Counted from the stretch's first letter, positions 16,491 through 28,143 are shown. The stretch: DNA of 36,223 nucleotides from an uncultured beta proteobacterium (GCA_903959855.1 CAJBYR010000185.1:1-36223), one strand, 5' to 3'. A program made the numbers and translations. Notes: generated by a model not told the origin, from the letters alone.

Positions 16491-17171
16491 TCAGACGGGC
16501 TCAAGCAGTTCCTCGCCTTCGTTGCGCGCATTGCTGACGCTGCTGCTCACACGATATGCAATGATCTCCGCGTCCGGCGCCGGCAGCAGCCAGCGCCGCA
16601 ACGCCTCGACATCTCGCCAGGCCGGGTCGAGCCAGGCGTCGAACTGGCCGGGCGCCAGCAGCACCGGCATGCGCTCGTGAATCGGCGCCATGACTCCGTT
16701 TGGCGTGGTGGTGATGACGCAGGTCGTGACGACGTCTTCGCCCTCGGGCGACTTCCATGCCGCAAGCAGGCCGGCCATGGCGAGGAATTCGCCGTCTTGC
16801 GCGGGACGGATGTACCAGGGCTGCTTGCGCGCCTTGCCGCCGTCCTCGACGGCCTGCCATTCGTAAAAGCCGTTGGCCGGGATCAGGCAACGGTGGCGTT
16901 CGAAGCTGGTCTTGAACGAGGGCTTTTCCGTCACGGTTTCGGCACGCGCATTGTTGAGTTTGAGGCCGATAGTCGCATCCCTGGCCCAGCGCGGTATCAG
17001 GCCCCAGCGCACCTTCTGCCCGACACGACCGACCTCGGGCCGCTGGCGGATCACCAGCACCTCGCTTTGCGGCGCGATGTTGTAGCGCGCCTGCCATTCG
17101 GCACAGGCGCGCAGGTCGAAGTGTTCCCTGAGGCGGGATTGGGGGCCGTGAAGCACGTAGCGTCCGCACAT
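16491..17171 (-). CDS. SOS response-associated peptidase (SRAP/YedK/HMCES family)
   Basis: This 226-residue protein caps abasic sites in single-stranded DNA by a thiazolidine crosslink through Cys2. After removal of Met1, Cys2 (MCGRYVLHGP) becomes the reactive N-terminus, which fixes the start at ATG 17171; an upstream in-frame ATG would bury it. Other active-site residues are visible: NNARAET (73-79), Glu104 in NGFYEW and His165 in PIHERMPVLL, matching E. coli YedK Asn75, Glu105 and His160. Length is typical. It is the first gene of a long minus-strand run, 10 bp before the radical SAM gene. It is a DNA damage tolerance gene and has no evident link to the copper genes downstream. Confidence 0.94.
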   Translation of the reverse strand: MCGRYVLHGPQSRLREHFDLRACAEWQARYNIAPQSEVLVIRQRPEVGRVGQKVRWGLIPRWARDATIGLKLNNARAETVTEKPSFKTSFERHRCLIPANGFYEWQAVEDGGKARKQPWYIRPAQDGEFLAMAGLLAAWKSPEGEDVVTTCVITTTPNGVMAPIHERMPVLLAPGQFDAWLDPAWRDVEALRRWLLPAPDAEIIAYRVSSSVSNARNEGEELLEPV

Positions 17172-17243
17172 GTCGGGGCAGCGTAGTCCGCAAACCGCCA
17201 AGCCTACCCGATCACGGCCGCGCCGGCGACGAAATCGCCGTCG

Positions 17244-17270
17244 TGCCAGCGCCGACTTTCAGCGCTGGCA
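17244..17270 (-). terminator. Hairpin at the 3' end of the hemerythrin-GGDEF-EAL gene
   Basis: TGCCAGCGC (17244-17252) pairs perfectly with GCGCTGGCA (17262-17270) around a 9-base loop containing the TGA stop. No T-run follows on the minus strand, so it is at best a Rho-assisted or mRNA 3'-end-protecting structure. The 87-bp gap to the SRAP gene that it closes holds no gene. Confidence 0.3.
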
Positions 17271-19571
17271 GCTGCTCTGCCGGGCAAAGGCCTCGAAATC
17301 CTCGAGGGGCACGGGGCGCGAGAAAAGGAAGCCCTGGCAGGTAACGCAACCGTTGTCGCGCAGGAACTCGCGCTGCCCCTCGGTTTCGACGCCCTCGGCA
17401 ATCACCGACAGGCCAAGGCTTTGCGCCAGGGCGACGATGGTCTTGGCGATCGCTGCGTCGTTCGGGTGGCTGAGGATGTCACGGACGAAGGACTGGTCGA
17501 TCTTGAGCTGATCAAGCGGCAGCCGCTTGAGGTAGGACAGGGAGGAATAGCCGGTGCCGAAGTCATCCATGGAAAAGCCGACATGCCGTGCCTTCAACGC
17601 CGCCATCTTGACAATGACTTCGGCGGCATTCTCCAGCAAGTGGCTTTCGGTCAGCTCGAGCTTGAGGCGGTTTGGCTTGATCCCGAGGCCGTCCACGATG
17701 GACAGCACTTCCGCGACGAAGCTCGGCCGGCCGAACTGGCGCGCGCTAACATTGACGGCCATCGTGAGGTGTTCCGTTTCGGGCTTTTCATCCCAGAGGG
17801 TCAGCTGGCGGCAGGCCTGCTCAAGCACCCATTGGCCCAGCGGAAAAATCAGGCCGGTCTCCTCGGCCAGGGGGATGAACTCCGCCGGCTCGACCATGCC
17901 GCGCTCGGGGTGGAGCCAACGCACCAGCGCTTCGGCGCCGATCACGCAACCGCCGGCATCGACCTGGGGCTGGTAATAGAGCAGGAACTGGCCCTCGACC
18001 AAGGCACGGCGCAGGTCTCTTTCGAGGATCGTGCGCAGCTTGACTGCCTCCTGCATTTCCGGGTCGAAGAAACGATGGGTGTGACGCCCCGCCTGCTTGG
18101 CCTGGTACATCGCGGTGTCGACACGCTTCAGCAGTTCCTCGGTCGAGGCCGAGCGATCGCGGAACAGGGCAATGCCGATGCTCGAACTGCAGTTGTGAGT
18201 GCAGGTACCGGTGGCAACGCCGTCCACAATGATGTCGAGCACATACGGCTCGGCGAGGCGCGCCTGGATCTTTTCCGCTATATGTTCGGCCTGGATCGCC
18301 GCCAACTCGCCGGAGTCCAGGTCGCTGATGATAATGACGAATTCGTCACCGCCCAGACGCGCCACGGTATCGCCGTCGCGCACGCAGTACTGCAGGCGCC
18401 GGGCGACTTCGATCAGCAGGTTGTCGCCAACGCCGTGGCCCATGCTGTCATTGAGCGACTTGAAGTCGTCGAGATCGATCAGCATCAGCGCGCCATGGCG
18501 ACCATGGCGGGCGCAGCCGGTGAGCGCCTGGTCGAGCCGGTCGGTCATCAGGCGACGGTTGGGCAACTGGGTCAATTGATCGTAATAGGCGAGGTGCCTG
18601 ATCCTGTCCTCGGCCAGCTTGCGCGGTGCGATGTCGGTGGAGGTGCCGACAAAGTGCGTGGCTTTGCCATCATCACCGATGACGGCCTTGATCGACAACC
18701 AGGACGGATAGGCCTCGCCGTTTTTGCGCCGGTTCCAGATCTCTCCCTGCCAGGCGCCGGTGCTGCGAATTTCCTGCCACATTTCGGCATAGAAGTCGGC
18801 ATCCTGGCGACCGGAGCTGAGCAGGCGAGGATTGTGGCCGATCACCTCCGCCGGGCTGTAGCCGGTGGTGGCAGCAAATGCCCGATTGACCTGCAGGATG
18901 CGGCTGGCGGCATCGGTGATGATGATGCATTCCTGCGCCTCGAAGGCAGTGGCGGCGATGCGCAGGTCCTGCTCGGCCTGCTTGCTTTTGGCCAACTCCT
19001 GCTGCAAGCGGGCATTGGTTTCGCGCAGTTCCCCGGTGTTTTGCCCGAGCCGCTCATACAGGCCATCAACGGCGTGCAGCAGCACTTCCGTGGTGCGCTC
19101 GGCGTCCGGCGGCAGCGCGGCGGTGACCGCGACGCCACGGTGCTTCTGTGCCAGGCGCACTGCTTCGGCAAGGCGACGATCCATGCCCAGGATGTGGTGA
19201 ATCAGCCAATTGGTCAGAAACACCAGCGTATCCCCGGTCACCTCGCGCGGCGACTTTTCGGCATTGCGCCGCGCGGCCAGCGCCCGGGCGACGAAATCCC
19301 GATGGGCACGGCGATGTGCTTCAGCGTGGCGGGAATCGACCTGCTCTTCGTCCATCACCCGGTCTTCGGTACCGAAATGGTAGGCGGTGTAGCTCACCAG
19401 TTCGTCAAACACCCGCAACAGATCGTCGTCCGGTGTCTTGGACGTGTGATGTCGGGCCAGGCGATTGAGCATCGCCACCAGCTTGACGTGCTGGTCATCG
19501 ATTTCGCTCAGGCCGATGTTGAAGCCATCGCTCCAGCGAAAAATGTCGTCCGGGGATTCGGCGGGGCTCAT
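17259..19571 (-). CDS. Hemerythrin-PAS-GGDEF-EAL cyclic-di-GMP protein
   Basis: This 770-residue soluble protein joins a diiron O2-sensing domain to both c-di-GMP synthesis and breakdown modules. The hemerythrin domain (about 10-140) has all ligands: His28, His65, Glu69, His82, His86, His126 and Asp131. A short coiled coil (about 170-200) leads to a PAS domain (about 203-320). The GGDEF domain (about 330-495) has an intact RLGGDEF, so diguanylate cyclase activity is possible. The EAL domain (about 510-765) keeps EALVRW, DDFGTGYSSLSYLKRLPLD and EGVET, so phosphodiesterase activity is also possible. By analogy with the Vibrio Bhr-DGC protein, O2 or redox state probably sets the output (inference). 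It is divergent from the metallo-beta-lactamase-fold gene. Confidence 0.94.
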   Translation of the reverse strand: MSPAESPDDIFRWSDGFNIGLSEIDDQHVKLVAMLNRLARHHTSKTPDDDLLRVFDELVSYTAYHFGTEDRVMDEEQVDSRHAEAHRRAHRDFVARALAARRNAEKSPREVTGDTLVFLTNWLIHHILGMDRRLAEAVRLAQKHRGVAVTAALPPDAERTTEVLLHAVDGLYERLGQNTGELRETNARLQQELAKSKQAEQDLRIAATAFEAQECIIITDAASRILQVNRAFAATTGYSPAEVIGHNPRLLSSGRQDADFYAEMWQEIRSTGAWQGEIWNRRKNGEAYPSWLSIKAVIGDDGKATHFVGTSTDIAPRKLAEDRIRHLAYYDQLTQLPNRRLMTDRLDQALTGCARHGRHGALMLIDLDDFKSLNDSMGHGVGDNLLIEVARRLQYCVRDGDTVARLGGDEFVIIISDLDSGELAAIQAEHIAEKIQARLAEPYVLDIIVDGVATGTCTHNCSSSIGIALFRDRSASTEELLKRVDTAMYQAKQAGRHTHRFFDPEMQEAVKLRTILERDLRRALVEGQFLLYYQPQVDAGGCVIGAEALVRWLHPERGMVEPAEFIPLAEETGLIFPLGQWVLEQACRQLTLWDEKPETEHLTMAVNVSARQFGRPSFVAEVLSIVDGLGIKPNRLKLELTESHLLENAAEVIVKMAALKARHVGFSMDDFGTGYSSLSYLKRLPLDQLKIDQSFVRDILSHPNDAAIAKTIVALAQSLGLSVIAEGVETEGQREFLRDNGCVTCQGFLFSRPVPLEDFEAFARQSSCQR

Positions 19572-19756
19572 GCTGAATGCAGCACACTGTGACGGCGTTG
19601 CGGGATGGCCATTTTGCCCGTCCCAGGCCGGTTAGGCAAATCGCATTTATTACGGAGGTGATAGATCCGGAGGTCGGAAGCGTTGAAAACACCCCTGCAC
19701 CACGGGCTCGACGGTCGTGATCGGATATGCTTCACTATTGCCCCTGGAGGAAAGAA

Positions 19757-20650
19757 TTGAGTGAAATCCAGCGCTTCGGCGCGGTCAGCGTCCATCTTGG
19801 ACACAAATCAGGGAAATACCCCGACGGAAACCAGGTACTGGTCCGCGGACCGGAACTGCGCGTCGCATTCGATACCCCGCTGGTTGCCAACCGCATCGGA
19901 GTCGACTTCGATGCGGTTGAATTGGTCATCCTCGGCCATGTGCACGAGGACCACATGGCGGGCCTCCATCGCGTGCCCAAGGCGGGCGTCCAGGTACACG
20001 AGGCCGATCTGCGCGCCGCACAATCCTGGCCCGGGCTTTGCGCGCACTATGGCTACCCGCCCGATGTGCTGGCGGAAATGAAGACCCTCGTCGAGCGCGA
20101 CTTCCACTATGTGCCGCGCCCCGACGCCACGCCCTACATCCACGACCAGCGCTGGGAACTCGGCGGCGGCGTGCAGATCCGCGCCCACCACCTGCCGGGC
20201 CACACCTCAGGCCACTGCGCGCTGATCGTCGAGAGCGAAGGCGTCGCCTTTATCGGCGATATCGACCTGACCGGATTCGGCCCCTACTATGGCGATGCCA
20301 CGTCCAGCCTAAAAGCGTTCCGCAAGAGCCTGGCCGAGGTCGCGGACCTCGACGCCCGCGTCTGGGTCACCTCGCATCACCGTGCCGTGATCACGGACAG
20401 GACGAAATTCCTGTCAGACCTCGCCGGATTCGCCAGCAAGATCGACGAGCGCAATGAAAAGCTTATCGGCTATCTGCGCGATGGTCCGCAGAGCCTCGCT
20501 GAGCTGGCGCAGCGACGACTGCTCTATCCACCGGGCTTCAGCCTGCCTTACGTCGAAAGCGCGGAGCTCAATTCGATCCGCATGCACCTCGACGAACTCG
20601 TCACGCAGAGCGTGGTGCGCAAATCCGGCGACTGTTTCGAACTGGCCTGA
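19757..20650 (+). CDS. Metallo-beta-lactamase-fold hydrolase
   Basis: This 297-residue cytoplasmic protein has the dinuclear metal motifs of the family: HVHEDH (61-66), HHLPGHTSGH around residue 155, GDIDLTGFG (the bridging Asp) and a later conserved His in VTSHH. A C-terminal helical, winged-helix-like tail (RDGPQSLAELAQRRLLYPPG) is present, as in hydroxyacylglutathione hydrolase or LACTB2-like relatives. The start is best placed at TTG 19757, since GGAGG sits 6 bp upstream; an in-frame ATG at 19727 has no Shine-Dalgarno and adds ten residues (MLHYCPWRKE). It lies alone on the plus strand between two GGDEF-EAL genes. Substrate unknown. Confidence 0.85.
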   Translation: MSEIQRFGAVSVHLGHKSGKYPDGNQVLVRGPELRVAFDTPLVANRIGVDFDAVELVILGHVHEDHMAGLHRVPKAGVQVHEADLRAAQSWPGLCAHYGYPPDVLAEMKTLVERDFHYVPRPDATPYIHDQRWELGGGVQIRAHHLPGHTSGHCALIVESEGVAFIGDIDLTGFGPYYGDATSSLKAFRKSLAEVADLDARVWVTSHHRAVITDRTKFLSDLAGFASKIDERNEKLIGYLRDGPQSLAELAQRRLLYPPGFSLPYVESAELNSIRMHLDELVTQSVVRKSGDCFELA

Positions 20651-20712
20651 TCGACACAGGCGATGGCCTCGGTGAAATGTTTCATGCCTGAGCACGGAGT
20701 CCCGCGCAGGGG

Positions 20713-23700
20713 CTAACTTCGGCCACGCACGAATTCAGCGAAATCCTCCGGCAGGAGCGGCCGGCTGTAGTAGTAGCCCTGCACCTCGTGGCAGCCAAAT
20801 TCTCGCAGGAAGGCAAGCTGTTCTGCGGTTTCCACGCCCTCGGCGATGGTCCGCAAGCCAAGGCTATCCGCGAGGCTGATCACGGCACGGACGATGGCCT
20901 TGCTTTCCGGATCGGCCGAGAGATCGCTGACGAATGACTGATCGATCTTCAGCTTGTACACTTGGAAGCGCTTGAGATAACTCAGCGAGGAGTAGCCGGT
21001 GCCGAAATCGTCGATCGACATGCGTACGCCACAGGCATACAGTTCGTCCATTACCGCGATCGCCGCCAGGGGATCGTCCATGGCCACGCCTTCGGTCAGT
21101 TCGAGCTCAAGGAACTCCGGCGCCAGCCCCTCGTCGGCGAGCGCCCGCGTCACCAGTTCGGGCAGGTGCGCGTGGCGGAACTGCGCCGCCGAGAGGTTGA
21201 TCGCCATGATCATGGGTGCCAGGCCGTCATCCATCCAGGCCTTCATTTGCCGGATCGCGGTGCGCAGCACCCACTCGCCTATGGGCAGGATCAGGCCGCT
21301 ATCCTCAGCCACGGAAATGAACTCCGCCGGCATGACCTCGCCGAGTTCAGGATTGTGCCAGCGCAACAAGGCCTCGGCGCCGACCACGCGCCCGTCTTCC
21401 AGCGACAGCTGCGGCTGGTAGAGGAGCTGCAATTCGCCGCGCGCCAGCGCATTGCGCAAGCCACCTTCCATGCGCAGGCTGCGCACCGAGTGTTCCTGCA
21501 TTTCGGGGGTGAAGAAACGGAAGGTATTGCGTCCGTCCTGCTTGGCGCGATACATGGCCGTGTCGGCCGACCGCGAAAGGGTCTCGAAATCCTCGCCGTC
21601 GCTGGGATAAATGGCAATGCCGATCGATGGCGTGACCACCAGTTCGTACTGCTCCACCTTGACGCTGTGCGCGATCATCTCGATCAGCTTCCTTGCCACA
21701 TGGGCGGCGCCGTCGGCATCGGTTCCCGGCAGGATGACGACAAATTCGTCGCCTCCCTGGCGCGACACCGTGTCTTCCTTGCGTGTCGCCTCCACCATGC
21801 GGTTGCCGACCTCGACCAGCAATTCGTCCCCGATGCGATGCCCCAGCGTGTCGTTGATGTTCTTGAAGTGATCGAGATCGAGAAACAGCACGGCCAGTTG
21901 CTCGCGGCTGCGTTGCGCCATGCCCAATGCGTGGCGGGCGCGGTCGTGCAGCAACGCGCGGTTGGGCAGACCGGTCAACGCATCGAAATGGGCCAGGCGC
22001 TGGATACGCGCCTCCGCCTCCTTGTGCCGGGAGATGTCGCTGAAGATGCCCACGTAATGGCTTGCCGTGCCGTCGGCACCCAGCACGCGGCTGATCGCCA
22101 GCCATTCAGGATAGACGTGGCCATCCTTGCGCCGGTTCCAGATCTCTCCCTGCCAATGACCGGTGGCATCGATAGATTCCCACATCTCGCGGTAGAACTC
22201 CTGGCCCTGGCGCCCCGAGGAAAGCAGGCTAGCGCCCTGCCCCAGTGCCTCGGCTTCGCTGTAACCGCTGATTTCGCTGAAGGCACGATTGACGCGCAGG
22301 ATCCGGCCCGAGATGTCGGTGATCATGATGCCTTCCTTGCCCTGCTCGAACACCTCGGCGGCCAACTTGATGTTGGCCTCGCGATCGAAGCCGTCCAGGG
22401 CGTAGCTGATGTCCGCCGCCATCTCCTCCAGCAAGCGGCGTGCATCCTCGTCGAAGGCGCTGGCATCGCCGGCATACAGATTGAAGGTGCCGATCACCTG
22501 CCCGCCACGATGCAAGGGAAGCGAGGCAACGGCGCCCCAGGCATACTGAACGGCCCGTTCGCGCCATGGCGCGGTTAGCGGATCGTTGAGGAAATCCTGG
22601 TTCCACACCGGCCGGTCCTCGCGCAGCGCCGTGCCGACCGGGCCGCGCCCGTGGGCATCGACGGCATCGACGGTAATGTGGATGCCGTCGAGGTAGGCCA
22701 GGCCGGAGCCGAAGCTGGCCGCCGGACGCACCCTGCCGGTAGCCTCGTCGAGCAGGCCGATCCAGGCCATTTTCATGGCGCCGAATTCGACCACGTCGCG
22801 GCAGATGGAGGCATACAACTCCTCGGCACTGGTACACCGCACGATCGCCTGGTTGCACTCGCTGAGCGCCGCGTAGAGATTGGTCAGTCGCCGGATGCGC
22901 TTCTCCGCCGCCTTGCGCGCACTGATGTCGCGATCGACGCCGCGATAGCCGAGCAGGTGTCCGTCGCGGTCGAGGATCGGGGTGCCGCTGGTCAGCGTGA
23001 TGTGCGCTTTGCCGTCGCGGCCCAGCACGACGTTCTCCATGTCGGAGAAGGCGCGTTTTTCCCCGGCAATGGTGGCGAACGCCGCCCCGACCGCCTGCGC
23101 CTCAGCCGGCTGCATGAAATCGAAGGGCGTCCTGCCGACCACCTCCTCCGGCGCATAGCCCAGCATGAGTCGCACGCCTTCCGAAACAAAGGTGTAGCGG
23201 CCGGTGGCGTCGACCTCCCAGATCCAGTCCGCCGACACTTCCGCCACGTCGCGGAAGCGTTGCTCGCTGCGCCGCAGTTCCTCTTCGGCCTGCTTGCGCG
23301 CATTGATGCTCATGCCGGTTCCGCGCAGGCCGATCACCTGGCCGAAGTCGTCGCAGAACACCGAGCCATAAACTTCCTCCCACCAGATCTCGCCCGACGG
23401 CGTGATGTCGCGATGCTGCAGGCGGAAGCCGGACTTGGCGGCGACCGCGCGCGTGACTATCGCGCCGACGGCGGCGATGTCCTCCGACGGCATGAATTCC
23501 ATCGGTGTGTGGCCAAGCAAGGCTTCCGGCGGATGGCCCTTGACCCGGGTCGACTGGCCCGAGACGTAGGTGTAGACCATGTCGGAGTCAATCTCCCATA
23601 GGTAGGCACCGGCCGCATCGCTCATGTTGCGGAAGCGCTGCTCGCTGGTGCTGAGCTGTTCCGTGCGTTGCGCGACCAGGCCCTCCAGGTCGGACTTGTA

Positions 23701-24618
23701 GAAGCGCAGCTCGAACACCAGCTTGGCCACATACGCCAGCAACAGGCTGAACAGCAGCGCCAGGCTGGCGCCGAGTGTCACTCGCGCCGGATCGCCCCAG
23801 CCCTTGAGCGGCGCGACACTCAGGTACCACTTGCCGTTGGGCAGCTCCAGTGCCTGTTCCACCGGCTCGACCAGGAGCTCCGGTCCCGAGCGCGCAATGA
23901 CCTGCCGCTCGCCGCTGTCTGGGTGAGGGCGCCAAAGCTCGTAAACATAGCCCTGGGCGCTCAACTGGCCGAGGTGGGCTTCGTCCAGCACCTCCGGAAA
24001 ACGGATCAGAACCGTCGCGAAACCCCAGAACACCTTGCGACCTTCGCCGAGGAACACCGGCAGCCTGCCCACCGCGCCGAGGCCGCCCTGGATCAAGGTA
24101 AAGGGCCCCGCCAGCGTCAGCCGGCCCGAGACGCGGGCGAGAAAGGCCTCCTTGTTGCGCACCGGATCCTGCAGCAGGTTGTGCCCGATGGCTTTCTCGT
24201 TGCCTTCCAGCGGGACGATCTGACTCACTATGCCGTCGGGCGCCAGTTGCAGCGACGCCGCACCGGGGTAATAGGGCAACATCTGCCGCGCGGTCTCTTC
24301 GAATTCGGGTACCCGCCCGTTGCCCTGTCGCACCAGCGCGGCCAGCGCATAGGTCGCCGAGAGGGCGCGCTCAATGTTCCGTTGCAGGGCCTGGGCATGA
24401 TCGCCGGCCATGTCGGCGACCCGCTCGCGCGCCTGCTGCTCGCGCTGCTGCTCCGCATTCCAGACGAGCATGCCGCCAATCAGCAGGGACAGCAAGAAGG
24501 AGGCAAACGCCACCGCCAGTGAATGGGATTTGCGCTCCGCCAGGGCAGGCCACCGGGTGCTCGAACCGACCTGTCCGCCCGAAGGCGGCTCGGCTTGTTG
24601 CGGCGAAGGCTGTGACAC
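20713..24618 (-). CDS. CHASE-PAS-PAS-GAF-PAS-GGDEF-EAL cyclic-di-GMP sensor protein
   Basis: This 1301-residue inner-membrane signalling protein has a first TM segment (about 33-53), a periplasmic CHASE sensor domain (about 80-270, with LTLAGPFTLIQGGLG), a second TM segment (281-301), a short coiled coil, two PAS domains (about 330-450 and 453-575), a GAF domain (about 590-745), a third PAS (about 757-870), GGDEF (about 880-1045) with intact RQGGDEF, and EAL (about 1055-1300) with EALLRW, DDFGTGYSS and EGVET. Both catalytic modules look competent. CHASE domains sense small extracellular ligands. The PAS-GGDEF-EAL part resembles the other c-di-GMP protein upstream (both share SSGRQ-EFY/DFY and GEIWNRRK), which suggests duplication. 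Confidence 0.94.
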   Translation of the reverse strand: MSQPSPQQAEPPSGGQVGSSTRWPALAERKSHSLAVAFASFLLSLLIGGMLVWNAEQQREQQARERVADMAGDHAQALQRNIERALSATYALAALVRQGNGRVPEFEETARQMLPYYPGAASLQLAPDGIVSQIVPLEGNEKAIGHNLLQDPVRNKEAFLARVSGRLTLAGPFTLIQGGLGAVGRLPVFLGEGRKVFWGFATVLIRFPEVLDEAHLGQLSAQGYVYELWRPHPDSGERQVIARSGPELLVEPVEQALELPNGKWYLSVAPLKGWGDPARVTLGASLALLFSLLLAYVAKLVFELRFYKSDLEGLVAQRTEQLSTSEQRFRNMSDAAGAYLWEIDSDMVYTYVSGQSTRVKGHPPEALLGHTPMEFMPSEDIAAVGAIVTRAVAAKSGFRLQHRDITPSGEIWWEEVYGSVFCDDFGQVIGLRGTGMSINARKQAEEELRRSEQRFRDVAEVSADWIWEVDATGRYTFVSEGVRLMLGYAPEEVVGRTPFDFMQPAEAQAVGAAFATIAGEKRAFSDMENVVLGRDGKAHITLTSGTPILDRDGHLLGYRGVDRDISARKAAEKRIRRLTNLYAALSECNQAIVRCTSAEELYASICRDVVEFGAMKMAWIGLLDEATGRVRPAASFGSGLAYLDGIHITVDAVDAHGRGPVGTALREDRPVWNQDFLNDPLTAPWRERAVQYAWGAVASLPLHRGGQVIGTFNLYAGDASAFDEDARRLLEEMAADISYALDGFDREANIKLAAEVFEQGKEGIMITDISGRILRVNRAFSEISGYSEAEALGQGASLLSSGRQGQEFYREMWESIDATGHWQGEIWNRRKDGHVYPEWLAISRVLGADGTASHYVGIFSDISRHKEAEARIQRLAHFDALTGLPNRALLHDRARHALGMAQRSREQLAVLFLDLDHFKNINDTLGHRIGDELLVEVGNRMVEATRKEDTVSRQGGDEFVVILPGTDADGAAHVARKLIEMIAHSVKVEQYELVVTPSIGIAIYPSDGEDFETLSRSADTAMYRAKQDGRNTFRFFTPEMQEHSVRSLRMEGGLRNALARGELQLLYQPQLSLEDGRVVGAEALLRWHNPELGEVMPAEFISVAEDSGLILPIGEWVLRTAIRQMKAWMDDGLAPMIMAINLSAAQFRHAHLPELVTRALADEGLAPEFLELELTEGVAMDDPLAAIAVMDELYACGVRMSIDDFGTGYSSLSYLKRFQVYKLKIDQSFVSDLSADPESKAIVRAVISLADSLGLRTIAEGVETAEQLAFLREFGCHEVQGYYYSRPLLPEDFAEFVRGRS

Positions 24619-24681
24619 TCTGCGGCGACTCCTGTCGTTGAAGCCGTCAGTGTAGCGTGTCGGCCACCTTCATTGACGTCC

Positions 24682-24705
24682 GGGCAGCACGACGCTGTGC
24701 AGCCC
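24682..24705 (-). terminator. Candidate weak terminator downstream of pobA
   Basis: An imperfect hairpin (24682-24690 with 24697-24705, one A-A mismatch, 6-base loop) lies about 30 bp after the pobA stop, at the 3' end of the aromatic operon. No T-run follows on the minus strand. The surrounding 116-bp gap (24619-24734) holds no gene. Confidence 0.25.
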
Positions 24706-24734
24706 CGACAGGTGCCGCGACCCGGCCACCGGAC

Positions 24735-26774
<2,040 letters not shown>

Positions 26775-26775
<1 letters not shown>

Positions 26776-27131
26776 TATTTTCTTCCCGCGGCGACAAGCT
26801 TCGCCTTGAATTCATCCTTGGTGACGCCGGTCTGCTGGGCGCCGATATCCTGCATGTCCAGCCCGAAGATGCCGCCCAGCTTGGCCAGGTAGTAGGCATT
26901 GCCGCCGGCGGCGAGCATGTCCAGCACCTGCAGGCTGAGCACCGCCTGCTTCTGCTCGGCGTTGAGGCCGTACTTGTCGCAATAGCCTTCCTTGTCCTTG
27001 AGGAACTCAGCGCGGTTATCCGCCGAGTTGAAGGAAAAACACATTTTGTTCAGCGCGTAGCCCTTGCGCGCCATGTCGCCGTCGAACAGCGTGGTGCCGG
27101 GTATCACCCGCTTCTGTTTGCCGCTACTCAT
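26775..27131 (-). CDS. LigA-type dioxygenase alpha subunit (second copy, short form)
   Basis: This 118-residue small subunit of the LigAB-type dioxygenase lines the active site and helps hold the substrate. Family signatures IPGTTLFDGDMARKGYALNKM, EGYCDKYGLNAEQKQAVL and GGNAYYLAKLGGI are clear. It is shorter than the other alpha subunit (30300-30743, 147 residues), lacking the C-terminal tail after the KDEF segment. The start at ATG 27131 is preceded by AGGAGG. It overlaps the beta-subunit start by one base, so the two are produced together. Confidence 0.88.
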
Positions 27132-27147
27132 CTCCTGCCTCCTGTGA

Positions 27148-28143
27148 TCAGTTCGGGAATGTCTCGGTGTCAATTTCCAATTGGGTGGCCGCGTTGTAGC
27201 GCGGGCCCGTCACGGTCTGCTGGTTGATGAGCGCGTCGAGCCGCTCGACCATGATGCGGTCGAGCGACACGGCGGCCGCCCCGGCGTTATCGTCAAGATG
27301 CTCCGGCTGCCGGGTGCCGAAGATCGGAATGATGTGTTCGCCCTGCGCCAGCAGCCAGGCCAGCGCCAGCTGGGCCGGCGTGCAGCCGACCTCGCTGGCG
27401 ATGCGCATGTACTCGGGTAGCAGTTCGAGGTTGGTGGCGTAGTTGGCCGCCTCGAAGCGCGGCATCTGGCGACGGATGTCCTTCGCTTCAAGCTGTGTCT
27501 CGGGATCGCGCAGGGTGCCGGTGAGGAAGGCGCGCGCCAGCGGGCTGAAGGCGACGTAGGCAGTGCCCAGCTCGCGGCAGGCGGCCAGCGTGGCGATCTC
27601 GGCGTTGCGAGACCACAGCGAATACTCGGATTGCAGCGCCGCGATCGGGTGCACTGCATGCGCGCGCCGTAGCGTCAGCGCCGACACTTCGGACAGACCG
27701 ATGCTGCGGATCTTGCCGGCCTGCACCAGGTCAGCCAGCGCTCCGACGCTGTCCTCGATCGGTACCTGCTTGTCCCAGCGGTGCAGATAGTAGAGGTCGA
27801 TCACGTCGGTCTGCAGCCGGCGCAGGGATTCGTCGCAGGTGCGCTTCAAAGTCGCCGGGCGGCCGTCGATCACGCGCTTGCCATCGACACCGGTCATGCC
27901 ACATTTGCTGGCCAGCACGAACTTGCGCCGATGCGGCTTGAGCACATTGCCGAGCAGGGTCTCGTTGTTGCCGAATCCGTATAGGGCGGCGGTGTCGAAG
28001 AAATTGATGCCGTGGTCGAGCGCGCGCAACAGCAATTTGCCCGCTGCGTCCGCCGGCGGCGGTGTGCCGTAGGCGTGGCTGAGGTTCATGCAGCCGAGGC
28101 CGAGGGCCGAGACTGCGAATTCTCCGAAGTGGCGTTGTTGCAT
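27148..28143 (-). CDS. Aldo/keto reductase
   Basis: This 331-residue NADPH-dependent oxidoreductase has a TIM-barrel fold of the Tas/YajO type. The catalytic tetrad is visible as Asp and Tyr in NFFDTAALYG, Lys in FVLASKCG and His in LYYLHRWD. The cofactor-binding tail IPIFGTRQPEHLDDN is also present. It begins the downstream half of the aromatic cluster, right after the gap with two structured repeats, and ends 17 bp before the short ligA-like gene. A role in reducing an aromatic aldehyde or a ring-cleavage intermediate is possible but only inferred. There is no Shine-Dalgarno sequence before its ATG. Confidence 0.9.
   Translation of the reverse strand: MQQRHFGEFAVSALGLGCMNLSHAYGTPPPADAAGKLLLRALDHGINFFDTAALYGFGNNETLLGNVLKPHRRKFVLASKCGMTGVDGKRVIDGRPATLKRTCDESLRRLQTDVIDLYYLHRWDKQVPIEDSVGALADLVQAGKIRSIGLSEVSALTLRRAHAVHPIAALQSEYSLWSRNAEIATLAACRELGTAYVAFSPLARAFLTGTLRDPETQLEAKDIRRQMPRFEAANYATNLELLPEYMRIASEVGCTPAQLALAWLLAQGEHIIPIFGTRQPEHLDDNAGAAAVSLDRIMVERLDALINQQTVTGPRYNAATQLEIDTETFPN

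Noticed and set aside
19572-19756. A c-di-GMP riboswitch between the divergent GGDEF-EAL and hydrolase genes
   Set aside because: No GEMM-like conserved core or paired stems could be found by eye in these 185 bp.
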